A DNA stretch of 64,000 nt from Bacillota bacterium (lineage in GTDB: Bacteria > Bacillota > Clostridia > Lachnospirales > Lachnospiraceae): assembly GCA_023408815.1 (NCBI GenBank), contig JAEYJO010000052.1, positions 1 to 64,000 of the forward strand, given 5' to 3'. The position numbers and the translations under genes are program-made. Of the stretch, positions 57,593 to 64,000 are shown piece by piece; the stretch's first letter is position 1; each line of letters opens with the position of its first letter. The notes below the pieces were generated by a model. The model saw nothing but the letters and a program-made list of their open reading frames with translations. It was not told the DNA's origin and searched no databases.

Positions 57593-58438
57593 TCAATTAT
57601 TGCCATGAAGCCCTACGCCGAATAGAAATTTATAGGCCGGCCCAAAGTATCTGTTGATATAAGCGCCTATCATAATGATATAAATGCACATGTAAAGCCA
57701 AAGCATGATAACAACGATAGTCGCCAGATTGCCGTAGGTGCTGAAATCATTCACTCCTCCCACATAAATGGAAAAGGCCCATGAAAACAAGTTCCAAACG
57801 ATCGCGGAGAAAACGGCCCCGGGTATCTGCAGCGTGAATTTCAGTTTCTTATTGGGTATATAGGCATAAATCATGGTAAACCCTAAAATCATAATTGCAA
57901 AAGAAAACAATAATCGGAAATTCATTAAAAAATCGAATATCTTTTTCGTCTCCGGCACATTTCTGATCACGCCGTTTACCAAAGCATTTCCAAATACCAT
58001 TACTACCAGGGACAACAGCAAGACTAAGAGCATGAGTATCGTGTAGAAAGCAGCGATTCCCCGAAGCACTACATAATTTCTATCCTCATCTACGTCGTTG
58101 ATCTCATTCAGCCCCCGGATAAGGGCCAGCATTCCCTTCGCCGCCGACCAGAGCGTAGCGATTGCCGCTATGGAAATGACTCCCGCTGATTTATCATACA
58201 CGTCTTCTATAATCGATACTACGAGAGAATCCACCATATCGGGTGTCATATCCGTCATAAAGGTCATGAGGTTCGCCTCAGTGATGGTCGTATACGGAAT
58301 GATGGAGCAAAGCAAAATCAGCATGGGAATTAACGACAAAAAAAGGAAAAATGCCGTACTTGCCGCAAAAGCGCTGATATTTTTTCTGTTCGTCTGTTTG
58401 TTGAAGTCATTGAAGATATAAAGGATTCTTTTAAACAC
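57593..58438 (-). CDS. YihY/BrkB family inner membrane protein
   Basis: The 281-residue membrane protein has six predicted spans. The family start NISAFAASTAFFLFLSLIPMLILL and the following segment GVISIAAIATLWSAAKGMLALIRGLN are typical of YihY/UPF0761 (old name ribonuclease BN, wrongly assigned). Function is unknown; transport has been suggested. The start codon is GTG with GGGAG 7 nt upstream. It lies 21 nt after the SpoIID-like gene and is read with it. Confidence 0.88.
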   Translation of the reverse strand: MFKRILYIFNDFNKQTNRKNISAFAASTAFFLFLSLIPMLILLCSIIPYTTITEANLMTFMTDMTPDMVDSLVVSIIEDVYDKSAGVISIAAIATLWSAAKGMLALIRGLNEINDVDEDRNYVVLRGIAAFYTILMLLVLLLSLVVMVFGNALVNGVIRNVPETKKIFDFLMNFRLLFSFAIMILGFTMIYAYIPNKKLKFTLQIPGAVFSAIVWNLFSWAFSIYVGGVNDFSTYGNLATIVVIMLWLYMCIYIIMIGAYINRYFGPAYKFLFGVGLHGNN

Positions 58439-58459
58439 TCCCCGTCTCCCTTCCGCCTG

Positions 58460-60775
58460 TTAATATGCATTCTTTATTTCGCAGGTCTGATAAAAAAATG
58501 ATAGAATACCCTGCGCGTCAAAACCCGTATTAGCCATAGCCTTCGCGCCGTTCTGAGACATTCCTACGCCGTGTCCGTATCCGCCTCCGACTAAGGTATA
58601 TCCTACCACAACGCTTCCTTCTTTGCTAGTCGTAATTGTCATATAGGCGCTGGGAAGCAGCGTGGGCGTAGCCACCTCACTTCCATCCTGCCTGATCACC
58701 ATGCTCTCTCCGTTACTTAGCACATATCTTATATTGTGCTCTGATACGATTTTATATGTATTTTTTGTCCCCTCTATGATGAGTTCATCCGCCGCGCCGC
58801 CGCTGTTTCTCTTTTCAATATAAATATTCTTTATCTCTCCCAGCTTTTTTACGGGCTCACTGGAAAAGCTTCCGTCCTTTATCTTCGTCAAGACGAGTTT
58901 CTCATTCACTTCATAGCGCTTTTGAATTGAGGCAAGAATTTTCTCCGAGTCCACATGTTCCACCTCATATCTCCACCGGTACCAAGCCTCTTCTTTTTCG
59001 TAATCAGAATCGAAGGACTGGCCGATGAAGGAATCGAATACTTCCTCCTTCGTCATTTCTTCTCCGCTATATTGCTCACCATCTTCTCCTATCCGCTTGG
59101 CTACGAGATAGGAAGTATCCTCTTCGGAATCCGATTTCCATATATTGGTGTCCGAACCGAAACCACAGGAGGTGGAATAATAATAGGAACCGCACAACTC
59201 TTCGCCGTAGTACAGCAGCTCCCCTGTCGTCTCCTTTACCGCCTTGGTGGTCTGGGCATTTTCAGCAATGTTATTATATACCTGATATCCGGCGCTGTCA
59301 TCCACATGCGCTCCAAACTGGGCGACACCCGAATGGGACATATGCCTGTAGGCGTAGGTTCTGGCGCATATGGCTTGTGCCTTCAGCGCTTCTAACGGAT
59401 AGGAGGCCGGCATCTCGCTCGGCACCACGGAATACAAATACTCCTCTAACAAGAGCTCGTTCACGGCCACCAAGCCTTCCGAAGTACGGGATATCTCCAG
59501 CTTGCCCCGGTAAGCGGGCGTTCCCTGCGCACGCCCTACGGACAATAGCTGGATTCTTCCTGTCAAAGCTGTGGGCTCTATATAAACCCTTTCTCCTACA
59601 AAGTATTCGCTGTCCCGATCGATGACAACTTTTTCTCCTGCCTTATGCTCCTCTCTCTTCAAGTCATTGTAATTGCCATAGCTTACCGTAAAATCCGTAT
59701 CCGACGTTAATTCCAGCTTTTCATGATAAGCGCTGGCAAAATCTGTATTTTTTATGACCACGCGGATATTTTCCATGGCTTCATCTCTGGTGATAAGTCC
59801 CGCACATACCATTCCGTCCTCCAAAACAAAATCCGTAAAATTATAGCCGATCCGCAAGTCCTCCTGTCCGCACTCACTCAGGGTCCCGTACAGCTTATAA
59901 ATCTTCAGCCCTTCCTCATAAGGATATTTTCCATAGCCTTCGATTTCGATACTGCCATCTCCGAGGCTTAGTAACTTCCCGTTTATCTTTTCATTTTTAA
60001 TTTTTACCGATTGCAGGCTTCCGTCTGCAAATTCCATATCGGCAATCTGCTCCCTCTGCGCCTGCTCAGCCTTCTCATACGGAAATTCTATTTCATATCC
60101 TTGCACGAACGCCCGCAGCGTACCGTCCTGCGCTTCTACGAGCCACGTATTATGCAGACTATATCCACGGCCCACCGCCTGATAGACGGCAAGGAAAACA
60201 TCGTCCTTTTTATATGCCTTGATTACTTGGTATTTGTATTGAGGAAACGAATCCGAGGCATAAGAAAATCTTCCTTTCTCCGTTAACATTTCTTTCTCTG
60301 CGAGCGAATTTCCTTCTTCGTCCCATACCTCCTGTCCCGTCCCCAGTATGACTACATTCTCAAAAGCAATTCTCTCTCTCATATCATAATAGGTGAGCAG
60401 GCTGTCGTAAAGACGATACCAGTCCTCTTTCAAAAAATAGAAGCCTTCCTTATACTTCTCTTCATATTCCTTCTCATACCCGGATGCGGCATCCTGCGGC
60501 ATAGCCGCGGAAAATATGATTAAAAACTGGTCGTAGGTTAAGACTGCTTCCGGATTTGCAGCCAGCTCCCCCTTAAGCTCAGTAAGGGCCGTTTCCAACC
60601 CGTCTCCTGCCTCCAGTGCCTCGCTAAGGATCAGCGCATCCTGAAGCCTTATGTATTCTCCTTCGGGCTGTTTTATCCTCCCCATGCGGATACTTACAGC
60701 CAATATATAAACAATGATAAGCAGGCCAACGATACAAAACAGCATTTTCAGAAACATTCTGACATTATTATTCAT
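58460..60775 (-). CDS. SpoIID/LytB domain protein, membrane-anchored
   Basis: The 771-residue protein has an N-terminal membrane anchor (about 8-28) and a large extracellular part. Residues about 30-400 are unusual for the family and carry beta-rich, SH3-like segments (ENVVILGTGQEVWDEEGNSL). The SpoIID domain proper spans about 410-560 plus the C-terminal end: VVPSEMPASYPLEALKAQAICARTYAY with the likely catalytic Glu, SCGFGSDTNIW, and GGGYGHGVGMSQNGAKAMA. SpoIID is a lytic transglycosylase acting on stripped peptidoglycan during engulfment; long relatives such as LytB also work in vegetative growth. A sporulation role is therefore probable but not proven. GGGAG precedes the ATG. Confidence 0.88.
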   Translation of the reverse strand: MNNNVRMFLKMLFCIVGLLIIVYILAVSIRMGRIKQPEGEYIRLQDALILSEALEAGDGLETALTELKGELAANPEAVLTYDQFLIIFSAAMPQDAASGYEKEYEEKYKEGFYFLKEDWYRLYDSLLTYYDMRERIAFENVVILGTGQEVWDEEGNSLAEKEMLTEKGRFSYASDSFPQYKYQVIKAYKKDDVFLAVYQAVGRGYSLHNTWLVEAQDGTLRAFVQGYEIEFPYEKAEQAQREQIADMEFADGSLQSVKIKNEKINGKLLSLGDGSIEIEGYGKYPYEEGLKIYKLYGTLSECGQEDLRIGYNFTDFVLEDGMVCAGLITRDEAMENIRVVIKNTDFASAYHEKLELTSDTDFTVSYGNYNDLKREEHKAGEKVVIDRDSEYFVGERVYIEPTALTGRIQLLSVGRAQGTPAYRGKLEISRTSEGLVAVNELLLEEYLYSVVPSEMPASYPLEALKAQAICARTYAYRHMSHSGVAQFGAHVDDSAGYQVYNNIAENAQTTKAVKETTGELLYYGEELCGSYYYSTSCGFGSDTNIWKSDSEEDTSYLVAKRIGEDGEQYSGEEMTKEEVFDSFIGQSFDSDYEKEEAWYRWRYEVEHVDSEKILASIQKRYEVNEKLVLTKIKDGSFSSEPVKKLGEIKNIYIEKRNSGGAADELIIEGTKNTYKIVSEHNIRYVLSNGESMVIRQDGSEVATPTLLPSAYMTITTSKEGSVVVGYTLVGGGYGHGVGMSQNGAKAMANTGFDAQGILSFFYQTCEIKNAY

Positions 60776-60851
60776 TAAAAATCTCCCGGTCTTCTATTTT
60801 CACACGGCAACGCCGGAATACGACGCCTCATAAATCATAATTTTCTATTGG

Positions 60852-60875
60852 AAAAAAGCAGCCAATACGGCTGCT
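60852..60875 (-). terminator. Terminator of 6S RNA
   Basis: AGCAGCC (60857-60863) and GGCTGCT (60869-60875) form a perfect 7-bp stem with a 5-nt loop; on the minus strand six T follow. Confidence 0.8.
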
Positions 60876-60884
60876 TTTTTCCTT

Positions 60885-61088
60885 CGTAGCATACTACATA
60901 AATCCCCGAAATGCCGGTTCTTGTACTTTGACTCCTAGCAAAGCTAGGTGGGTGACCGCAACCTTACTTTTGCCTTCCCCTCCAATCCTCTTTCGAGTGG
61001 GGGCTTGACAGCGATAAGGCAATGTAGGAATCCCGTTTAAAGTATCTGTAGGTTCAAAATAACAAGAGTTATCGAACATTTCAGGCTA
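60885..61088 (-). ncRNA. ssrS: 6S RNA (SsrS-like)
   Basis: The ~205-nt noncoding transcript has its own consensus promoter and terminator. Ends GTAGC (5') and GCTAC (3') pair as a closing stem. Next to the 5' end is the hairpin GTTCGATAAC...GTTATTTTGAAC, followed by CCTACA and AACGGGATTCCTACATTG, which I recognise as typical of clostridial 6S RNAs. The 3' half has AGGAGTCAAAGTACAAG and ACCGGCATT. 6S RNA binds sigma-A RNA polymerase as a promoter mimic in stationary phase. An open frame of 61 codons over this segment has no ribosome site and is spurious. Start and end are estimates within a few nt. Confidence 0.8.
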
Positions 61089-61093
61089 CTATT

Positions 61094-61122
61094 ATTATAT
61101 CCAACCCATATATAAAATACAA
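61094..61122 (-). promoter_or_regulatory. Promoter of 6S RNA
   Basis: On the minus strand TTGTAT (61117-61122) and TATAAT (61094-61099) have a 17-nt spacer, so transcription starts near 61088. Three direct TTCCTTAA repeats (61152-61159, 61162-61169, 61171-61178) lie 30-56 bp upstream. Confidence 0.75.
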
Positions 61123-61193
61123 CTGTTAATTTCCTAATTCCCTTTCTTCACTTAAGGAAAATTAAGGAATTTAAGGAAAAATCAGCACTTTAT

Positions 61194-62987
61194 CTATATT
61201 CTCAAGGGACTTGTGGCCTCCTTCAGCCAATCCTTCTCCTCCTCCGTCAAAAAGCTTTCTGTCCGGCAATAAACCTGTTCATGATACCGGTTCAGCCTTT
61301 CTACATCTACAGGCTGCATATAAGTTGTGTCAATAGCCTCCTTATCGATAGGTACGAAGGTAAGAGTATCGAAATACATAAATTGACCGTCCGCATTTTT
61401 TTCGCCCTTCTTAGCCACAATGACATTCTCCGTACGTATTCCATGGCTGCCTTCGATATATACACCCGGTTCGTTGGAAATTACCATACCCTCTTCAATG
61501 ATCGCTTCCACAGCTCCCTTTGCAAAACGCCAGCGGATACTCTGAGGGCCTTCATGTACATTGAGTATATAGCCGATTCCATGTCCGGTTCCGCATTTAT
61601 AATCGATTCCAATGTCCCATAGCGGCTGTCTTGCCAATATGTCCAGATTTCTTCCTGTACAGCCATAGAGAAATCGAGCCTGCGTAAGCTGCAGCATACC
61701 GATAGTGACCTTGGTGAAGTGCTTCTTTATCTCAGGACTGATTTCCCCTAAGACGATAGTTCTCGTCACGTCGGTAGTTCCGCCCATATACTGTCCGCCG
61801 GAGTCAACTAACAGCATTCCCTCCGCCTTTATTTCCTTCGCGCTCTCAGGCAGCGCCTCGTAATGCATCATAGCGGCGTTTTCCTTATAGGCACTGATGG
61901 TCGGAAAGGACAAATCGAGAAATCCATGGATTTGTTTCCGCAGACCGTCTAAATACGCCGCCGCCGTAAGCTCCGTGATTTTCTCTTTTCCCGCGTTTTT
62001 CTTAAGCCAGCAGATAAATTTTATAACGGCTGCACTGTCCTTAAGATATATCTCTTCCATTCGGGAAAGCTCGATCTTATTTTTTACTGCCTTTAAAGCT
62101 TCCGTAGGGTTACTTTTAAAAACACATTCCGCTTTGTCCGACAATATCTTATACAAAGTATAATTGATATTCCCTTCGTCCAGAAGCACTTTCCCTTCAT
62201 AGTCATAACCGTCTAGGAACCTTTCAGCATTTTCATAATCCTCGATCATGATACGGTTTTTCAATGCATATTCTGTGAAGTCCGCCGTAATCTCCTGCGG
62301 CTGAATGAAAAGATACAGCTTGGCGGGCGTAAGGAAGCCATAGGAGAGCGCCACCGGATTACACGCCACATCGTTACCCCTTATATTCATAAGCCACATC
62401 AAATCGTCGAGCTTGCTCAGCATGAGGTATTCTGCTCCGGATGTTTTCATCTTTTCCCTGACCGTAAGAAGCTTCTCCTCCATGCTCTGTCCGCTTATTT
62501 CTTCCGGAAGGATTATGACTTCGTGTGCCGGCAGAAAGGGCCTCTCCTGCCATAAGTTTCCTGCCACATCCTCCTCATAGGAAATACGGATATCCGTACC
62601 TTTCAGCTTCCGTTCCAGCTCTTTTCCTTCTTTGCAGCTCACCGTCCGCCCGTCGAAGCCGAGGGTCTGCCCATTCTTCATATTTTCCCTCAGAAAATCG
62701 GGAATATCGGGCACACCCTCTTCCATCATCCGGAAAAGCTCGATTCCGCTTCCTGCAAGCTCGTTTTCGGCCTGAATAAAATATCTTCCGTCCGTCCACA
62801 GCCCCGCCATGTTGTGCCCTACAACAAGGGTGCCATTAGAACCCGTAAAGCCGGAAAAGTGTTCCCTTACCTTAAAATAATCATCCACGTACTCGGAACC
62901 GTGAAAATCCGAGGTAGGAATCATATAAAAATCGATCCCCTTCTCCTTCATACAGTCCCGCAGTTTTGTAAGTCTGTCCTGAACCAT
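61194..62987 (-). CDS. pepP: Xaa-Pro aminopeptidase (M24B, long form)
   Basis: The metallopeptidase removes an N-terminal residue preceding proline. The 597 residues contain two creatinase-like N-terminal domains (about 1-300) and the pita-bread catalytic domain with metal ligands in LLVDSGGQYMGGTTDVTRT (two Asp), GTGHGIGYILNVHEGP (His), EGMVISNEPGVYIEG and HGIRTENVIV (two Glu). The length matches the three-domain, cytosolic aminopeptidase P of eukaryotes and some Firmicutes. The chosen ATG overlaps the deoC stop codon by one base (TGATG); a TTG one codon earlier is unlikely. Confidence 0.94.
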   Translation of the reverse strand: MVQDRLTKLRDCMKEKGIDFYMIPTSDFHGSEYVDDYFKVREHFSGFTGSNGTLVVGHNMAGLWTDGRYFIQAENELAGSGIELFRMMEEGVPDIPDFLRENMKNGQTLGFDGRTVSCKEGKELERKLKGTDIRISYEEDVAGNLWQERPFLPAHEVIILPEEISGQSMEEKLLTVREKMKTSGAEYLMLSKLDDLMWLMNIRGNDVACNPVALSYGFLTPAKLYLFIQPQEITADFTEYALKNRIMIEDYENAERFLDGYDYEGKVLLDEGNINYTLYKILSDKAECVFKSNPTEALKAVKNKIELSRMEEIYLKDSAAVIKFICWLKKNAGKEKITELTAAAYLDGLRKQIHGFLDLSFPTISAYKENAAMMHYEALPESAKEIKAEGMLLVDSGGQYMGGTTDVTRTIVLGEISPEIKKHFTKVTIGMLQLTQARFLYGCTGRNLDILARQPLWDIGIDYKCGTGHGIGYILNVHEGPQSIRWRFAKGAVEAIIEEGMVISNEPGVYIEGSHGIRTENVIVAKKGEKNADGQFMYFDTLTFVPIDKEAIDTTYMQPVDVERLNRYHEQVYCRTESFLTEEEKDWLKEATSPLRI

Positions 62988-63652
62988 CAATAGCTCTCTG
63001 CCTTTCCGGCATTCAATATTCCTACTGCGGAGGAAGTTCCGATTCGCTCACAGCCCTCATTTAGGAATGCTTCCAAATCCTCTCTCGTCTTCACCCCGCC
63101 CGCTGCCTTTATCTTTACCTCTGCTCCGATATGAGCCTTGAACAATCTTACATCCTCAAGCGTCGCCCCGCCCGTTCCGAAACCGGTAGAGGTCTTGATG
63201 TAATCTGCTCCCGCTGCCGTCACCGCCTTGCATAGTGCGATTTTCTCTTCTTCCGTCAAATAGCATGTCTCGATAATCACTTTCAGAATATTTTCACCGC
63301 AGGCCTTCTTTATCGTGCGGATTTCCTCCTCCACCTTATCGAACAAACCGTTTTTCACATCACTGATATTTACTACCATATCGATTTCACAAGCACCATC
63401 CTTTACAGCCTCCTCGGCCTCCGTCACTTTCGCCGCCGTCACGCTGTAACCTAAGGGAAATCCGATGACTGTGCAAATATTGATTTTTTCTCCATATGCG
63501 TCGTGAATGCGTTTCACGTAAGCAGGAGGAACACACACAGAAGCGGTCTTATATTCCAGCGCCTCCTCGCATAAAGTCTCGATATCCTTCCATGTTGCAA
63601 ATGCCTTTAGCTGCGTATGATCTATATGCCGCAGAATTTCTTCGTTCGTCAT
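62987..63652 (-). CDS. deoC: Deoxyribose-phosphate aldolase
   Basis: DeoC cleaves 2-deoxyribose 5-phosphate to glyceraldehyde 3-phosphate and acetaldehyde in deoxynucleoside breakdown. The 221-residue TIM-barrel protein contains IDHTQLKAFAT, VCVPPAYV, TVIGFPLGYS, EIDMVVNI, KVIIETCYLT, the Schiff-base lysine in YIKTSTGFGTGGAT, and VKIKAAGGVKT. The start MTNEEILRHIDH follows GGAGGAAGG by 5-8 nt; five earlier codons overlap the ribosome site. It is coupled to pepP. A palindrome (63696-63714) lies 44 nt upstream and may be an operator. No other deo genes are seen. Confidence 0.95.
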   Translation of the reverse strand: MTNEEILRHIDHTQLKAFATWKDIETLCEEALEYKTASVCVPPAYVKRIHDAYGEKINICTVIGFPLGYSVTAAKVTEAEEAVKDGACEIDMVVNISDVKNGLFDKVEEEIRTIKKACGENILKVIIETCYLTEEEKIALCKAVTAAGADYIKTSTGFGTGGATLEDVRLFKAHIGAEVKIKAAGGVKTREDLEAFLNEGCERIGTSSAVGILNAGKAESY

Positions 63653-63695
63653 AAAGCCTTCCTCCATTTTCTTTTTATAACTTCCCGGAATCTTC

Positions 63696-63775
63696 AGCCT
63701 TTATTTTAAAGGCTTTCATGTTACTCCTGTGCCACAATAATGACTCCAGGTTTTTCTTGAATTTTAACAAGAAAA
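63696..63775. repeat. Two palindromes upstream of deoC
   Basis: AGCCTTTA-TTT-TAAAGGCT (63696-63714) and TTTTCTTG-AATTTTAA-CAAGAAAA (63752-63775) are perfect inverted repeats in the otherwise empty stretch before deoC. The first may be a regulator site. The second, followed on the plus strand by TGTTTTTT, could be a weak terminator. I could not place a convincing deoC promoter. Confidence 0.45.
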
Positions 63776-63823
63776 TGTTTTTTATGCAACTTTTAGTTTT
63801 CAGGCGCACCCTAAATAAAGGCT

Positions 63824-64000
63824 ATGAAGCAATTCACATCCGGCAGACCATGGGCAAAGAGATTTAATGGACGGATTAATCCTTATGAAGGTCCAATTGT
63901 TAAATATTTAAAATCAGCGGGGTTTCCAGAACCGCTTAAGTCCTGGCAGCACAGGCCGAGAAATGTCCCGGTGAAGCCCTGCTCGCCGCTGATCGTCGCA
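63824..64000 (+). CDS. Uncertain open frame cut by the window end
   Basis: The frame is open for 59 codons to the last base (MKQFTSGRPWAKRFNGRINP...). Only AAAGG, 2 nt before the ATG, could serve as ribosome site, which is too close. The peptide has Trp, Pro and Arg in unusual density and no motif I recognise. It may be the start of a gene, a remnant or chance. Codon use gives no clear answer over this length. Confidence 0.25.
   Translation, partial: MKQFTSGRPWAKRFNGRINPYEGPIVKYLKSAGFPEPLKSWQHRPRNVPVKPCSPLIVA

Noticed and set aside
60894..61079. A 61-codon open frame on the minus strand
   Set aside because: It lies wholly inside the predicted 6S RNA, has no ribosome site and its residues follow the RNA stems.
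1..64000. CRISPR array, prophage, integrative element or insertion sequence
   Set aside because: No regularly spaced repeats, integrase, transposase or structural phage genes were seen in any frame.

Overview
The window looks like the chromosome of an anaerobic, Gram-positive, probably spore-forming Clostridia, most likely Lachnospiraceae. The reasons are moderate GC, strong Shine-Dalgarno sites (AGGAGG/GGAGG), a T-box in front of pheST, Rex, a SpoIID-type protein, Re-type citrate synthase, NfnAB and a class B sortase with BspA-like surface proteins. It is mostly core chromosome. I see no phage, insertion sequence, CRISPR array, rRNA or tRNA gene.

Layout. 1-2611: L25 (minus strand) with an attenuator-like leader, a predicted ~100-nt terminated small RNA, a palindromic repeat, then a 50-residue OadG-like protein and OadB (plus). 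2749-9195 (minus): NfnAB, a zinc-ribbon/TPR protein, FolD and formate-THF ligase. 9231-22456 (minus): FtsK, TepA, a membrane glycosyltransferase-like protein, the remnant of a PLP enzyme, a CFI-box-like protein, YebC, a CNNM transporter, an orphan MazF, alanine racemase, NAD(P)HX repair enzyme, a coiled-coil protein and Rex. A plus-strand ABC-F gene diverges from rex.

24620-28228 (minus): Re-citrate synthase, a GntR/FCD regulator and NADP-isocitrate dehydrogenase, with a GntR-type palindrome on the promoter -10; this is the oxidative route from acetyl-CoA and oxaloacetate to 2-oxoglutarate. 28242-38023 (minus): a subtilase, two large leucine-rich-repeat surface proteins and a class B sortase. 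38256-39551 (plus): a cysteine-rich duplicated mini-protein and two overlapping genes of unknown function.

39652-44364 (minus): LeuS and an EF-G-like GTPase with an altered G4 motif. 44696-50382 (plus): aroF-tyrA-aroA and a chemoreceptor. 50482-57535 (minus): a PilZ protein, QueA, an M18 aminopeptidase and PheT/PheS behind a Phe T-box. 57593-63652 (minus): YihY, SpoIID-like protein, 6S RNA, aminopeptidase P and DeoC. The last 350 bases hold palindromes and one uncertain open frame cut by the window edge.

The less ordinary material is a composite palindromic repeat sitting directly after transcription terminators (three copies), the leader/small-RNA features near the left end, the operator of the citrate operon, the sortase/cysteine-rich-peptide region and the degenerate G4 motif of the EF-G paralogue. 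Starts were chosen from Shine-Dalgarno position. All functions come from reading the sequence, without database searches.
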